In this document: piece after piece, positions 7,021 to 13,391 of the stretch
Layout of the letters: the number at the start of each line of letters is the position of its first letter
Position numbering within the stretch: the first letter of the stretch is position 1
Assembly (NCBI GenBank): GCA_014376885.1
Contig: JACMQR010000275.1
Coordinates: 1 to 13,418 of the forward strand
Length of the DNA: 13,418 nucleotides
Direction of reading: 5' to 3'
DNA from: Polaromonas sp.
Lineage (GTDB): Bacteria; Pseudomonadota; Gammaproteobacteria; Burkholderiales; Burkholderiaceae_C
Notes under the pieces: model-generated
The model's database searches: none
The model's input: the letters and a program-made list of their open reading frames with translations, nothing else
Told to the model about the DNA's origin: nothing
Made by a program: the position numbers and the translations under genes

Positions 7021-7047
7021 AAAAAAGGACCCGAAGGTCCTTTTTTT
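7021..7047. terminator. bidirectional Rho-independent terminator
   Basis: A6, GGACC, a CGAA loop, GGTCC and T7 form a symmetric hairpin with a T tract on both strands. It sits between convergent rlmD (stop at 6988) and the BI-1 gene (stop at 7064) and can serve both. Confidence 0.92.
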
Positions 7048-7063
7048 GAGCACCGATCAACGG

Positions 7064-7756
7064 TCAGTCGCGCTCGCCGCCCATGATGCCAAGCAATGCC
7101 AACAAAGCCTGGAACACGTTGAACAAGTCCAGGTAAAGCGCCAGGGTGGCGCGGATGTAGTTGGTCTCGCCGCCGTCCAGGATCTGCTTGAGGTCATACA
7201 GCATGTAGGCGCTGAAGATGCCGATCACCGCCACCGACAGCGCCATCATGCCAGCGGTCGAGCCGACGAACACGTTGACGATGCCGCCCACCATGACCAC
7301 CAGGGCGCCGACGAACAGCCACTTGCCCATGCCGGAGATGTCGCGCTTGATCACGCTGGCCAGCGTCGCCATGACCAGGAACACGCCGGCGGTGCCGCCC
7401 ATGGCGGTGATGATCAGCTGGGAGCCGTTGCTGAATCCCAGGATCATGCCGATCATGCGCGACAGCATCAGGCCCATGAAGAAGGTAAAGCCCAGCAGCA
7501 CCGGCACGCCGGCGGCCGAGTCCTTGGTCTTTTCAATGGCGTACATGAAGCCGAACGCGCCGCCAAGGAACACGACCAGGCCCAGCCCGCCGCTGAGCGC
7601 CTGGGTAATGCCGGTGGCCACGCCCAGCCAGGCGCCGGCGATCGTGGGCAGCATACTCAGGGCCAGCAGCCAGTAGGTGTTGCGCATGACTTTGTTGCGC
7701 TGCTCGGCCGAAGGGGCCAGGCCGTCGTAACCAAAAGTCCGAACGTTGTCAGTCAT
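7064..7756 (-). CDS. BI-1/YccA-family inner-membrane protein
   Basis: A 230-aa polytopic protein of the Bax inhibitor-1 family (bacterial YccA/YbhL group). About seven hydrophobic segments are seen at roughly 25-46, 54-75, 82-105, 112-134, 144-164, 170-190 and 205-226. The family's C-terminal signature is present as AYMLYDLKQILDGGETNYI followed by ALYLDLFNVF. In E. coli, YccA modulates the membrane protease FtsH; family members have also been described as calcium leak channels. The exact role here cannot be read. The start at 7756 is supported by a perfect AAGGAG eight bases upstream; longer in-frame extensions lack family features. A promoter candidate and a 5' UTR hairpin precede it, and the bidirectional terminator follows. 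Confidence 0.9.
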   Translation of the reverse strand: MTDNVRTFGYDGLAPSAEQRNKVMRNTYWLLALSMLPTIAGAWLGVATGITQALSGGLGLVVFLGGAFGFMYAIEKTKDSAAGVPVLLGFTFFMGLMLSRMIGMILGFSNGSQLIITAMGGTAGVFLVMATLASVIKRDISGMGKWLFVGALVVMVGGIVNVFVGSTAGMMALSVAVIGIFSAYMLYDLKQILDGGETNYIRATLALYLDLFNVFQALLALLGIMGGERD

Positions 7757-7772
7757 AAGATGAACTCCTTGA

Positions 7773-7790
7773 GCCCGCAATAGCGCGGGC
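7773..7790 (-). promoter_or_regulatory. hairpin in the 5' leader of the BI-1 gene
   Basis: A perfect 6-bp G/C stem, GCCCGC / GCGGGC with a 6-nt loop, lies two bases upstream of the AAGGAG ribosome-binding site, between the putative promoter and the start codon. It could stabilise the mRNA end or affect ribosome access. There is no T tract, so it is not a terminator. Confidence 0.4.
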
Positions 7791-7799
7791 GGTAGATGT

Positions 7800-7827
7800 A
7801 TTTTAAATGCCAAGCCTGCTTTGACAA
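7800..7827 (-). promoter_or_regulatory. sigma-70-like promoter for the BI-1 gene
   Basis: On the minus strand TTGTCA (7827-7822) and TAAAAT (7805-7800) are 16 bp apart, close to the -35 and -10 consensus. Transcription would start about 35-40 nt upstream of the start codon. The 205-bp gap also must hold the promoter of the divergent GlcG/HbpS gene, for which I see no convincing hexamers. Confidence 0.55.
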
Positions 7828-7961
7828 GGCATCGGGCTGGGCGAGCTCCTACTATTTGTAAGGGCTCTTTTGCCTTTGGTGGCGTCAATCGGCAGGGCTG
7901 TTGCCCGGCAAACTGCGTATGCTCCACCTGTCCTCCAAAAAATCTAGAAAGAACCCGTCCC

Positions 7962-8369
7962 ATGAAAACAAAAGCCGTGCTGGAACAGGCCGACATCCAA
8001 GCCATTGCCGCCGCTGCCCAAGCCGAAGCCTTGAAAAACAACTGGGCGGTGACGATTGCCATCGTTGACGACGGCGGCCATTTGCTGCACCTTAACCGCC
8101 TGGACGGCGCCGCCCCCCTGTCGTCCCATATCGCACCGGCCAAGGCGAACACCGCCGCCATGGGCCGGCGCGACAGCAAGACCTACGAAGATGTCATCAA
8201 CGGCGGCCGCACCTCGTTTTTGTCGGCGCCTTTTGTTCAGGGCATGCTCGAAGGCGGATTGCCCATCGTCAAGGACGGCCAGTGCATCGGCGCGGTCGGC
8301 GTCAGCGGCGTGAAGTCGTCCGAGGATGCGCAAATCGCCCGGGCCGGCATCGCCGCCATCGGCCTGTAG
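7962..8369 (+). CDS. GlcG/HbpS-family protein (heme-binding/heme-degrading-like domain)
   Basis: A 135-aa protein, essentially the whole single domain of the GlcG/HbpS family. Family features are an N-terminal helix, the strand WAVTIAIVDDGGHLLHLNRLDGA (about 27-49), the helix with PAKANTAAMGRRDS, and the glycine-rich GMLEGGLPIVKDGQCIGAVGVSG. HbpS of Streptomyces binds heme and modulates a redox-sensing two-component system; GlcG proteins accompany glycolate genes and their function is unclear. No signal peptide is seen, so it is probably cytoplasmic. ATG 7962 is chosen because it begins the conserved domain; the upstream AGAAAGAA is a modest ribosome-binding site. It converges with hemP of the tonB operon, 39 bp between stops, which makes a heme link attractive but unproven. 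Confidence 0.8.
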   Translation: MKTKAVLEQADIQAIAAAAQAEALKNNWAVTIAIVDDGGHLLHLNRLDGAAPLSSHIAPAKANTAAMGRRDSKTYEDVINGGRTSFLSAPFVQGMLEGGLPIVKDGQCIGAVGVSGVKSSEDAQIARAGIAAIGL

Positions 8370-8408
8370 CCCAGGAAAAGCGGGCAGCCGGATTTGCCGG
8401 CGCTGTGG

Positions 8409-8519
8409 TTACTTGGTCAGGATCAGCTTGCCCAGGCGGGTGGCCTGCAGCCGGTACGCAGCGCCGTTGTGGCTGATCTCGACGGCTTTGCGCCCGCGCA
8501 ACAGCTCGGCGCTGTCCAT
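8409..8519 (-). CDS. hemP: HemP-family hemin uptake protein, conserved core (probably frameshifted)
   Basis: This short frame encodes 36 aa: MDSAELLRGRKAVEISHNG, then AAYRLQATRLGKLILTK. It is a clear match to the HemP family core (LLxGxxxVxIxHxGxxYxLxxTxxGKLILTK), small proteins of unclear mechanism encoded with heme-uptake genes. Usual HemP proteins are about 55-70 aa. A good start exists at 8604, with GAGG overlapping the exbD stop, and that frame gives a typical Pro/Ala/Arg-rich HemP leader (MAHPLSPVRPRPVRDTAPAP...). It is one base out of phase with the core around 8520. Either one base is extra (mutation or sequencing error), or the core is translated alone from ATG 8519. It is the last gene of tonB-exbB-exbD-hemP. 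Confidence 0.78.
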   Translation of the reverse strand: MDSAELLRGRKAVEISHNGAAYRLQATRLGKLILTK

Positions 8520-8614
8520 GCAGACCGGCTGCAAGCCGGCGGCTCGGCGCCGGCGCGGTGTCCCGCACCGGCCGGGGCCGGACGGGCGACAGGGGATGGG
8601 CCATCGCGCCTGCC

Positions 8615-9025
8615 TCAGTTCTTCGGTTCGGTGATGAAGCCGATCTTGCGCAGGCCGGCCTGCTGGGCCGCCGCCATGGCCTGCGCCACCCGCTCGTAGC
8701 GCACCGCCTTGTCGCCCCGAATGTGCAGGTCGGGCTGCGGGCTGCGCGCAGCTTCGGCCTGCAGCCGCGGCGCCAGCTCGGCGTCGCTGACCGGGCTGTC
8801 GTTCAGGTAGTAGCGGCCCTCGGCGTCCACGCCCAGCCGCACCGTTTCGGGCTTGGCCACCTGCTGCGCACTGCTGGCGCGTGGCAGGTCGATGTTCACC
8901 GAATGCTGCATCACCGGCACGGTGATGATGAAGATGATGAGCAGCACCAGCATGACATCGACCAGCGGCGTCATGTTGATCTCGTTCATCACCTCGTCGG
9001 TGTCGTCCTGGGTTCCGAAAGCCAT
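8615..9025 (-). CDS. exbD: ExbD, TonB-system energy-transducing protein
   Basis: A 136-aa inner-membrane protein with one N-terminal membrane segment and a periplasmic domain. The ExbD/TolR signature NEINMTPLVDVMLVLLIIFI (about 14-33) includes the essential membrane Asp23 (Asp25 in E. coli). The periplasmic part (VNIDLPRA... to IGFITEP) is of full length. With ExbB it uses the proton gradient to energise TonB. Its ATG lies two bases after the exbB stop, so the two are translationally linked. tonB precedes and hemP follows on the same strand, pointing to iron/heme uptake rather than the Tol system. Confidence 0.94.
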   Translation of the reverse strand: MAFGTQDDTDEVMNEINMTPLVDVMLVLLIIFIITVPVMQHSVNIDLPRASSAQQVAKPETVRLGVDAEGRYYLNDSPVSDAELAPRLQAEAARSPQPDLHIRGDKAVRYERVAQAMAAAQQAGLRKIGFITEPKN

Positions 9026-9027
9026 GC

Positions 9028-9756
9028 TCAGCCGCCTTTTTTCAGGGACACGACATTGGGCGACGCCGCGCCGCTGATGCGGGCGCCGGTCACGAAATAG
9101 GCATGCAGGTCATGCGCGAAGCGGCCCAGCTTGCCGCCCACCGACTTGTTGCCGCGCACCAGGGCGTTGTAGCCCAGCACCGCCGGAATGGCCACCGCCA
9201 GGCCCAGCGCGGTCATGATCAGGGATTCGCCGACCGGGCCGGCCACCTTGTCAATGCTCGCCTGGCCGTTCAGGCCGATGGCCAGCAGCGCGTGGTAGAT
9301 GCCCCAGACGGTGCCGAACAGGCCGACGAATGGCGCGGTCGAGCCGACCGAGGCCAGCACGGCCAGGCCCGACTGCATGCTGGCCAGCGTGACGTCGATC
9401 GAGTTGCGCAGGCTGCGGGTAACCCAGTCGCTCAGGTTCAGCGCGTCATGCAGCTGCGGCCTGGCATTGCCGTTCTGGTGCAAAAGATGGGCGGTGGCTT
9501 CCCGGCCTTCTTGCGCCAGCAGGCGAAAGGGGTTGGCCGGGTCGCTGCCGAACCTGGCCAGCCCGTCGGCAAAGTCGGCGCTGTGCCAGAAGCTTTCGGT
9601 GGCCCGGGCCTGGCTGGACAGCCGGCGCAGGTCCAGCGCCTTGGTGAGGATGACGATCCACGACGCCAGCGACATGAGCAGCAGCAGCACGGCGACGCTT
9701 TTGGTGACGATGTCCCCCTGGAACCAGACATTGGCCAGGCCGAATTGGGTTTGCAT
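9028..9756 (-). CDS. exbB: ExbB, MotA/TolQ/ExbB proton-channel protein
   Basis: A 242-aa polytopic protein of the TolQ/ExbB family. It has membrane segments at about 18-38, 129-155 and 172-200, a cytoplasmic region between the first two, and the family motifs VGSTAPFVGLFGTVWGIYHA (137-156) and GPVGESLIMTALGLAVAIPA (173-192). ExbB pentamers form the proton-driven motor with ExbD. The start at 9756 follows GGAG at good spacing and gives the usual N-terminus (MQTQFGLANVWFQGD). A 10-residue in-frame extension would overlap the tonB stop and is less likely. tonB ends 16 bp upstream and exbD begins 2 bp downstream, forming one operon. Confidence 0.94.
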   Translation of the reverse strand: MQTQFGLANVWFQGDIVTKSVAVLLLLMSLASWIVILTKALDLRRLSSQARATESFWHSADFADGLARFGSDPANPFRLLAQEGREATAHLLHQNGNARPQLHDALNLSDWVTRSLRNSIDVTLASMQSGLAVLASVGSTAPFVGLFGTVWGIYHALLAIGLNGQASIDKVAGPVGESLIMTALGLAVAIPAVLGYNALVRGNKSVGGKLGRFAHDLHAYFVTGARISGAASPNVVSLKKGG

Positions 9757-9772
9757 TGCGGACTCCACAGAA

Positions 9773-10498
9773 CTATTCAAGAACAAAATTGATGGGGACG
9801 TTGAACCACATGTCCTCGGTCACGCCGCCGCGCTTGCCCGGCAGGTAGCGCCATTTGAGGACCGTGGCCAGCGCCGCCTGGTCCAGGCGCTCGAAGCCGC
9901 TGGACTGTCGGAGTTCGGCTTTTTGCGGCTGGCCGTCGGCACCGATCAGCACCCGCACCACCACCTTGCCCTGCTCGCCGAGCCGCTTGCTGAGCGGCGG
10001 GTAGGCCGGCTTGGGATTTTGCAGGTAGTCGGCATTGCTCGACGGCAGCACCATGGCGGACGGTGCGGGCGCTGCTGCTGGTGGCCCTGCCGCTGCCGCC
10101 GCGGCTGCCAGCGGGGGTGTCGCCGGTGCCAGGCTGCCGGCCGGAGCGAGGGCCAGGGGAGCCGGATCGGCAGTTGCCAGGGGCGATGCTGGCGCTGAAA
10201 GCAGGGGCCGGGGCGCGACTTTTTTCTGCACGGCAGCGACTGGTTTGACCAGTGGCGCGGGTAGCGTGGGTGCCGGCGCAGCAAGCGCCGGTTGGGGCTG
10301 GGGCGGCTCGATGAACTGGGCCAGCAGCTCGACCGGCACGATCAGCTGGGCCGGCCGCCAGGCCAGGCCGGACTGCAGCGTCCAGACCAGGCCGGCATGC
10401 AGCGCCACCACAGCCAGGCCAATGGCCGCCTTGCGGCCAAGGCGCTGGCGCAGCTTTGGGCGCTGAGCTGGTGGCGTGGAAATAAAAGAGGCGTTCAT
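9773..10498 (-). CDS. tonB: TonB, energy transducer to outer-membrane receptors
   Basis: A 241-aa protein with the TonB plan. A short cytoplasmic start is followed by a membrane anchor (about 23-42, AAIGLAVVALHAGLVWTLQ), a Pro/Ala-rich periplasm-spanning region (about 64-150) and a C-terminal TonB domain (about 156-241) with YPPLSKRLGEQGKVVVRVLI, GADGQPQKAEL, SSGFERLDQAAL and KWRYLP. It couples the ExbB-ExbD motor to TonB-dependent receptors. The Met at 10498 is chosen because the anchor begins 20 residues later, as usual; upstream in-frame sequence is Cys/His-rich and unlike TonB. No strong Shine-Dalgarno is visible at 10498. I find no convincing Fur box in the 299 bp upstream, although iron control would be expected. 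No receptor gene is in the window. Confidence 0.93.
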   Translation of the reverse strand: MNASFISTPPAQRPKLRQRLGRKAAIGLAVVALHAGLVWTLQSGLAWRPAQLIVPVELLAQFIEPPQPQPALAAPAPTLPAPLVKPVAAVQKKVAPRPLLSAPASPLATADPAPLALAPAGSLAPATPPLAAAAAAAGPPAAAPAPSAMVLPSSNADYLQNPKPAYPPLSKRLGEQGKVVVRVLIGADGQPQKAELRQSSGFERLDQAALATVLKWRYLPGKRGGVTEDMWFNVPINFVLE

Positions 10499-10797
10499 GC
10501 GTGAAAAATATTGGTCGCCTGGTGCAGCATAGCGCGCTGTGCTTGCCAGGCGCCGGCAAAACGCGCCAGCACCGAAAAATCCACCATGCCGAGGCGACAG
10601 ACCACAGCCTGGCTTGAGCCAACAATGGCAATCAAGCGACTCGCCAGCGCATGACACGCCCTGTGGCAAACCCGCTGCCCGCGCCGGGTTGGCGCAGGGT
10701 GAGGCAGGGCAGGGTGCCGGGCATAAACAACCGGTTTATCAGCCGCCCGCCAAACCGGCTGTCCGAAAAGCCGCCATTTTTACAGGAAAATACGCCA
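10499..10797. other. divergent intergenic region, tonB / HNH gene
   Basis: About 300 bp without a supported gene. It must hold the promoters of tonB (-) and the HNH gene (+), but I cannot name convincing hexamers or a Fur box. The one structure I see is the inverted repeat at 10723-10739. A 30-aa frame at 10495-10587 (-) overlaps the tonB start but lacks a ribosome-binding site. Confidence 0.5.
10723..10739. repeat. short inverted repeat upstream of the HNH gene
   Basis: ATAAAC and GTTTAT are perfect arms around AACCG, about 60 bp upstream of the HNH gene start. An A/T-rich dyad in GC-rich DNA could be an operator, but chance is possible. Confidence 0.3.
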
Positions 10798-11121
10798 ATG
10801 AGCAGTTTGCAGCACCTTCGCCTCAAGATGTACAAGACCGTTGCCCGGCAACTGCATGGCGTCGTGCCCTGCTGGATTTGCGGCGGGCATGTCACGCCCG
10901 AGGCGGCCACGCTGGAGCATATCCAGGCACGGTGCGACGGCGGCAACAGCCATGCCGACAACCTGGCCATCAGCCACGAGGCGTGCAACGCCCAGCGCCA
11001 TGCGGCCGGGCGGGTCCCGGTGTCGGCCCTGCAGCCGGGGCAGGTGCAGCGCCGACAGCCGGGCCGCCTGGCAGGCGCCAGGTCTGCGGTGGCAGCACCA
11101 GGGCTGCCGGGCGACGCCTGA
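10798..11121 (+). CDS. small stand-alone HNH-domain protein
   Basis: A 107-aa protein with an HNH nuclease-type fold. C25-x2-C28 (PCWICGG), LEHI with His41 (Glu40 in place of the usual Asp before His), DGGNSHADNL with Asn55, and H60-x2-C63-N64 (SHEACNAQR) align with the HNH pattern. The second zinc knuckle is His-x2-Cys instead of Cys-x2-Cys. No other domain is present, and the C-terminal ~35 residues are Arg/Ala/Gly-rich and poorly ordered. The start at 10798 is preceded by AGGAAAA. Nuclease activity is plausible but unproven; small HNH proteins range from homing-type nucleases to restriction-linked or purely structural ones. No methylase or other defence partner is adjacent. The DUF3422 gene follows after 59 bp and may be co-transcribed. 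Confidence 0.75.
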   Translation: MSSLQHLRLKMYKTVARQLHGVVPCWICGGHVTPEAATLEHIQARCDGGNSHADNLAISHEACNAQRHAAGRVPVSALQPGQVQRRQPGRLAGARSAVAAPGLPGDA

Positions 11122-11180
11122 GCCAACCTTTGTTTTGCGCTACCTCAAAAAACCGGCGGCGAAAAAAGTAGGATGCGTGC

Positions 11181-12524
11181 ATGAGCTCCCATCCCCTGCC
11201 AATTGCCCCCGCCCTTGCCGAATCCGCCGGCTGCCTGCCGCCCGACGACTTGCTTCGCACGACCCTGCACAACGAGGTCCATGCCCGTCCGCCCGCCCGG
11301 GTGCGCCTGCCCGCGCTGATCGTGCAGGTGGCGGTGCTCAATGCGGGCATCAGCCGCGACCAGGAGTGGGGCCATCTGCGCCGCCTGACGGGCCAGGCCG
11401 AGCTGCCAGTCGAGCGGCTGCAGGGCAATTTCTTGCGCCTGCCGTGCGGCAACCACACCGTCAATTGGGAACGGCACACCGAATTTACCCGCTACTCGAT
11501 TGTCCAGGCATTGCCTGGTGGGGCGGTGCTGGGTGCGGTGGAGCCTGAACTGCTGCTGGCGGTCATGCCCGACTGGCTGCGCAGCATTCCGGGCCGCACG
11601 GTGGCCGCCGTGCAGCTGGCGATGCTGGAAGGCCCCCTGGCCGACGAGCCGGCCCTGATGCGCCAGGCGCAGGCCTGGTTTGGCGACCGGGCAGTGATCG
11701 CCTCGCAGCTGGGTAACGGCCATTCCTGGGCGGTCACTGACTTTCAGATCAACGCCGACGGCTTTGAGCGCATGCTGGTGATTGCCGCGCCCGGCACCAG
11801 CGAAAGCCGCGCCGGGCGCATTTCGCAGCGGCTGATGGAGCTGGAAATCTACCGCCTGATGGCCCTGCGCGGTCTGCCGGTGGCCAAGCAGCTCGCGCCC
11901 ATGCTGGCCGACGCCGAAGGCGCGCTGGCCGACATCACGGCCCAGCTCGAAAACAAGTCGGCCTCAGACCAGCAACTGCTTGACACCCTGGTGTCCCTGG
12001 CCGCCCGGGTGGAGCGGGCCACCGCCGAGCACAGCTACCGGTTTTCGGCCACCCGGGCCTACGACACCCTGGTCGGCCAGCGCCTGAGCGAACTGCGCGA
12101 AAAGCCGATTCCCGGCACCCAGACGCTGGGCGAATTCATGCAGCGCCGGCTGTCGCCTGCCATGGCCACGGTGGCCGCCACCGCGCAGCGCCTGGGCTCG
12201 CTGTCCGAGCGGGTGACGCGAACCAGCGCCCTGCTGCGCACCCGGGTGGACATTGCCACCGAAACCCAGAACCAGGTGCTGCTGGAAAAGCTCACCCGGG
12301 GGCAAGAGCTGCAGCTGCGCCTGCAGTCGACGGTCGAAGGCCTGTCGATTGCCGCCATCTCGTACTATGTGATCAGCCTGCTGCTGTACGGCGGCAAGGC
12401 GGCCAAGGCGGCAGGTGCGCCGGTCAATCCCGAAATCGTCGTGGGCGCGGCGATTCCGCTGGTGCTGTGGCTGGTGTGGCGCAACATCCGCCGCATCCAT
12501 GCCAAGCTGCGTGGCCGGGACTGA
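11181..12524 (+). CDS. DUF3422 family membrane-anchored protein
   Basis: A 447-aa protein recognised as DUF3422 (COG4949-type, uncharacterised membrane-anchored). Visible family features are the N-terminal LHNEVHARPPARVRLPA (about 29-45), ERHTEFTRYSI near residue 98, a central region with ISQRLMELEIYRLMALRG, and a helical, probably coiled-coil segment (about 245-385). Two C-terminal membrane segments are seen (about 388-405 and 418-436), ending in a basic tail, WRNIRRIHAKLRGRD. The large N-terminal part most likely faces the cytoplasm, since both termini would flank a hairpin anchor and no signal peptide is seen. The function is unknown. AGGA lies ahead of ATG 11181. It converges on serB with only 12 bp between the stops and no terminator visible. 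Confidence 0.85.
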   Translation: MSSHPLPIAPALAESAGCLPPDDLLRTTLHNEVHARPPARVRLPALIVQVAVLNAGISRDQEWGHLRRLTGQAELPVERLQGNFLRLPCGNHTVNWERHTEFTRYSIVQALPGGAVLGAVEPELLLAVMPDWLRSIPGRTVAAVQLAMLEGPLADEPALMRQAQAWFGDRAVIASQLGNGHSWAVTDFQINADGFERMLVIAAPGTSESRAGRISQRLMELEIYRLMALRGLPVAKQLAPMLADAEGALADITAQLENKSASDQQLLDTLVSLAARVERATAEHSYRFSATRAYDTLVGQRLSELREKPIPGTQTLGEFMQRRLSPAMATVAATAQRLGSLSERVTRTSALLRTRVDIATETQNQVLLEKLTRGQELQLRLQSTVEGLSIAAISYYVISLLLYGGKAAKAAGAPVNPEIVVGAAIPLVLWLVWRNIRRIHAKLRGRD

Positions 12525-12536
12525 CAAGCAGGGCGG

Positions 12537-13247
12537 CTACTTCAGCAGCTCCAGCAGCCGGTCCAGGCCGCCTGCATTGATCGCCACCATCGCCTGTGCG
12601 CGCACCCTGGGCTTGGCATGGTAGGCCACCGACAGGCCGGCCGCGCCCATCATCAAAAGGTCGTTGGCGCCGTCGCCCACGGCAATCGCCTGCAGCGGGT
12701 TGATGCCCAGCTGGCCGCAGGTTTGCACCAGGGTGCGGCGCTTTTCCTCGCCGTCGCAGATGTCGCCCCAGGGCTGGCTGATCAGCCGGCCGGTCAGCAC
12801 GCCGTTTTCAATTTCCAGCTCGTTGGCGCGCACGAAGTCGATGTCCAGCAACTCTTGCACCCGGTCGGCGAAAAAGGTGAAGCCGCCGCTGACCAGCAGC
12901 ACCTTCAGGCCTGCCGCCTTGCACGCGCGCACCAGTTCGGCCGCGCCCGGGTTGAGCCGCAGGCGCTCGCGGTACACCGCGTCCATGCTGGCCACGCTCA
13001 CGCCCTTGAGCAGCGCCAAGCGCCGGCGCAGGCTGTCCTTGAAATCGGTAATTTCGCCGCGCATCGCCGCTTCGGTGATGGCCGCGACTTCGGCCTTGCG
13101 GCCCACCGCATCGGCAATTTCATCAATGCATTCGATGTTGATCAGCGTCGAGTCCATGTCGAAGGCGATCAGCTTGAAGTCGCTGAGTTTCAGGTCGGGC
13201 AGGGCGATGTTGACGACCAGGCCGGGGGAATGTTCGATGGGATTCAT
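12537..13247 (-). CDS. serB: Phosphoserine phosphatase SerB
   Basis: A 236-aa HAD-superfamily enzyme that hydrolyses O-phosphoserine in the last step of serine synthesis. Motif I is FDMDSTLI with the nucleophile Asp30 and Asp32; the family's substrate-binding IECIDEIAD follows. Motif II is LLVSGGFTFFADR (Ser120), Lys169 (GEEKRR) is the probable motif III, and motif IV is VGDGANDLLMMGAAGLSVAYHAKP (about 190-213). It lacks the N-terminal regulatory region of the 322-aa E. coli enzyme, as is usual in betaproteobacteria. The start at 13247 is chosen from the typical N-terminus (MNPIEHSPGLVV); a 12-residue in-frame extension would run into the upstream repeat. There is no good Shine-Dalgarno sequence. 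Confidence 0.94.
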   Translation of the reverse strand: MNPIEHSPGLVVNIALPDLKLSDFKLIAFDMDSTLINIECIDEIADAVGRKAEVAAITEAAMRGEITDFKDSLRRRLALLKGVSVASMDAVYRERLRLNPGAAELVRACKAAGLKVLLVSGGFTFFADRVQELLDIDFVRANELEIENGVLTGRLISQPWGDICDGEEKRRTLVQTCGQLGINPLQAIAVGDGANDLLMMGAAGLSVAYHAKPRVRAQAMVAINAGGLDRLLELLK

Positions 13248-13254
13248 GAATCTG

Positions 13255-13325
13255 GTTACTATTATTTTGATAGCTGCTAGCACAATACTGGAAAGCGCTA
13301 TAGGCTTATTTCGTTATAAATTTTT
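13255..13325 (+). repeat. interspersed palindromic-type repeat, copy 3, upstream of serB
   Basis: The skeleton is GTTACTATTATTTTGATAGCTG, then CTAGC, a variable middle, GGAAAGCGCTATAGGC and TTATTTCGTTATAAATTTTTG. It is the most typical of the three copies and the only intergenic one, starting 8 bp upstream of the serB start codon. The A/T-rich segment reads AAAATAATAG on the minus strand and could supply or disturb the serB promoter; this is inferred only. Confidence 0.6.
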
Positions 13326-13371
13326 GAGGCAACGAAGAAACAACTGGCCCAGCTTCTCATTAAAAGCCGTC

Positions 13372-13391
13372 ATTCCCCCGAAGGCGGGAAT
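13372..13391. repeat. dRS3-like 20-bp palindromic repeat
   Basis: ATTCCC, 8 nt (CCGAAGGC), GGGAAT, flanked by GTC before and CCAG after. This fits the pattern ATTCCC-N8-GGGAAT known as dRS3 in Neisseria; GTCATTCCCGC...GCGGGAATCCAG repeats are also widespread between genes of other proteobacteria. In Neisseria such sites serve as targets for filamentous-phage integration. Only one copy lies in the window. Confidence 0.65.

Noticed and set aside
7046..7783. His/Gln/Ala-rich 245-codon frame opposite the BI-1 gene
   Set aside because: It is the mirror of hydrophobic membrane codons. The minus-strand frame has a Shine-Dalgarno, a promoter and family motifs.
8388..8402. GCCGG-ATTTG-CCGGC hairpin between the GlcG/HbpS gene and hemP as a terminator
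   Set aside because: The stem is only 5 bp and no T tract follows on either strand.
10035..10466. Ala/Gly-rich frame opposite tonB
   Set aside because: It is explained as the antisense of the Pro/Ala-rich TonB linker; no domain is visible.
10499..10560. Possible Fur box upstream of tonB
   Set aside because: The AAAAATATT stretch is A/T-rich but does not form the 19-bp GATAAT-type dyad expected for Fur.
10495..10587. A 30-aa frame ending in an ATGA overlap with the tonB start, as a possible leader peptide
   Set aside because: No ribosome-binding site and no recognisable sequence. The overlap alone is weak evidence, although tonB itself lacks a clear Shine-Dalgarno.
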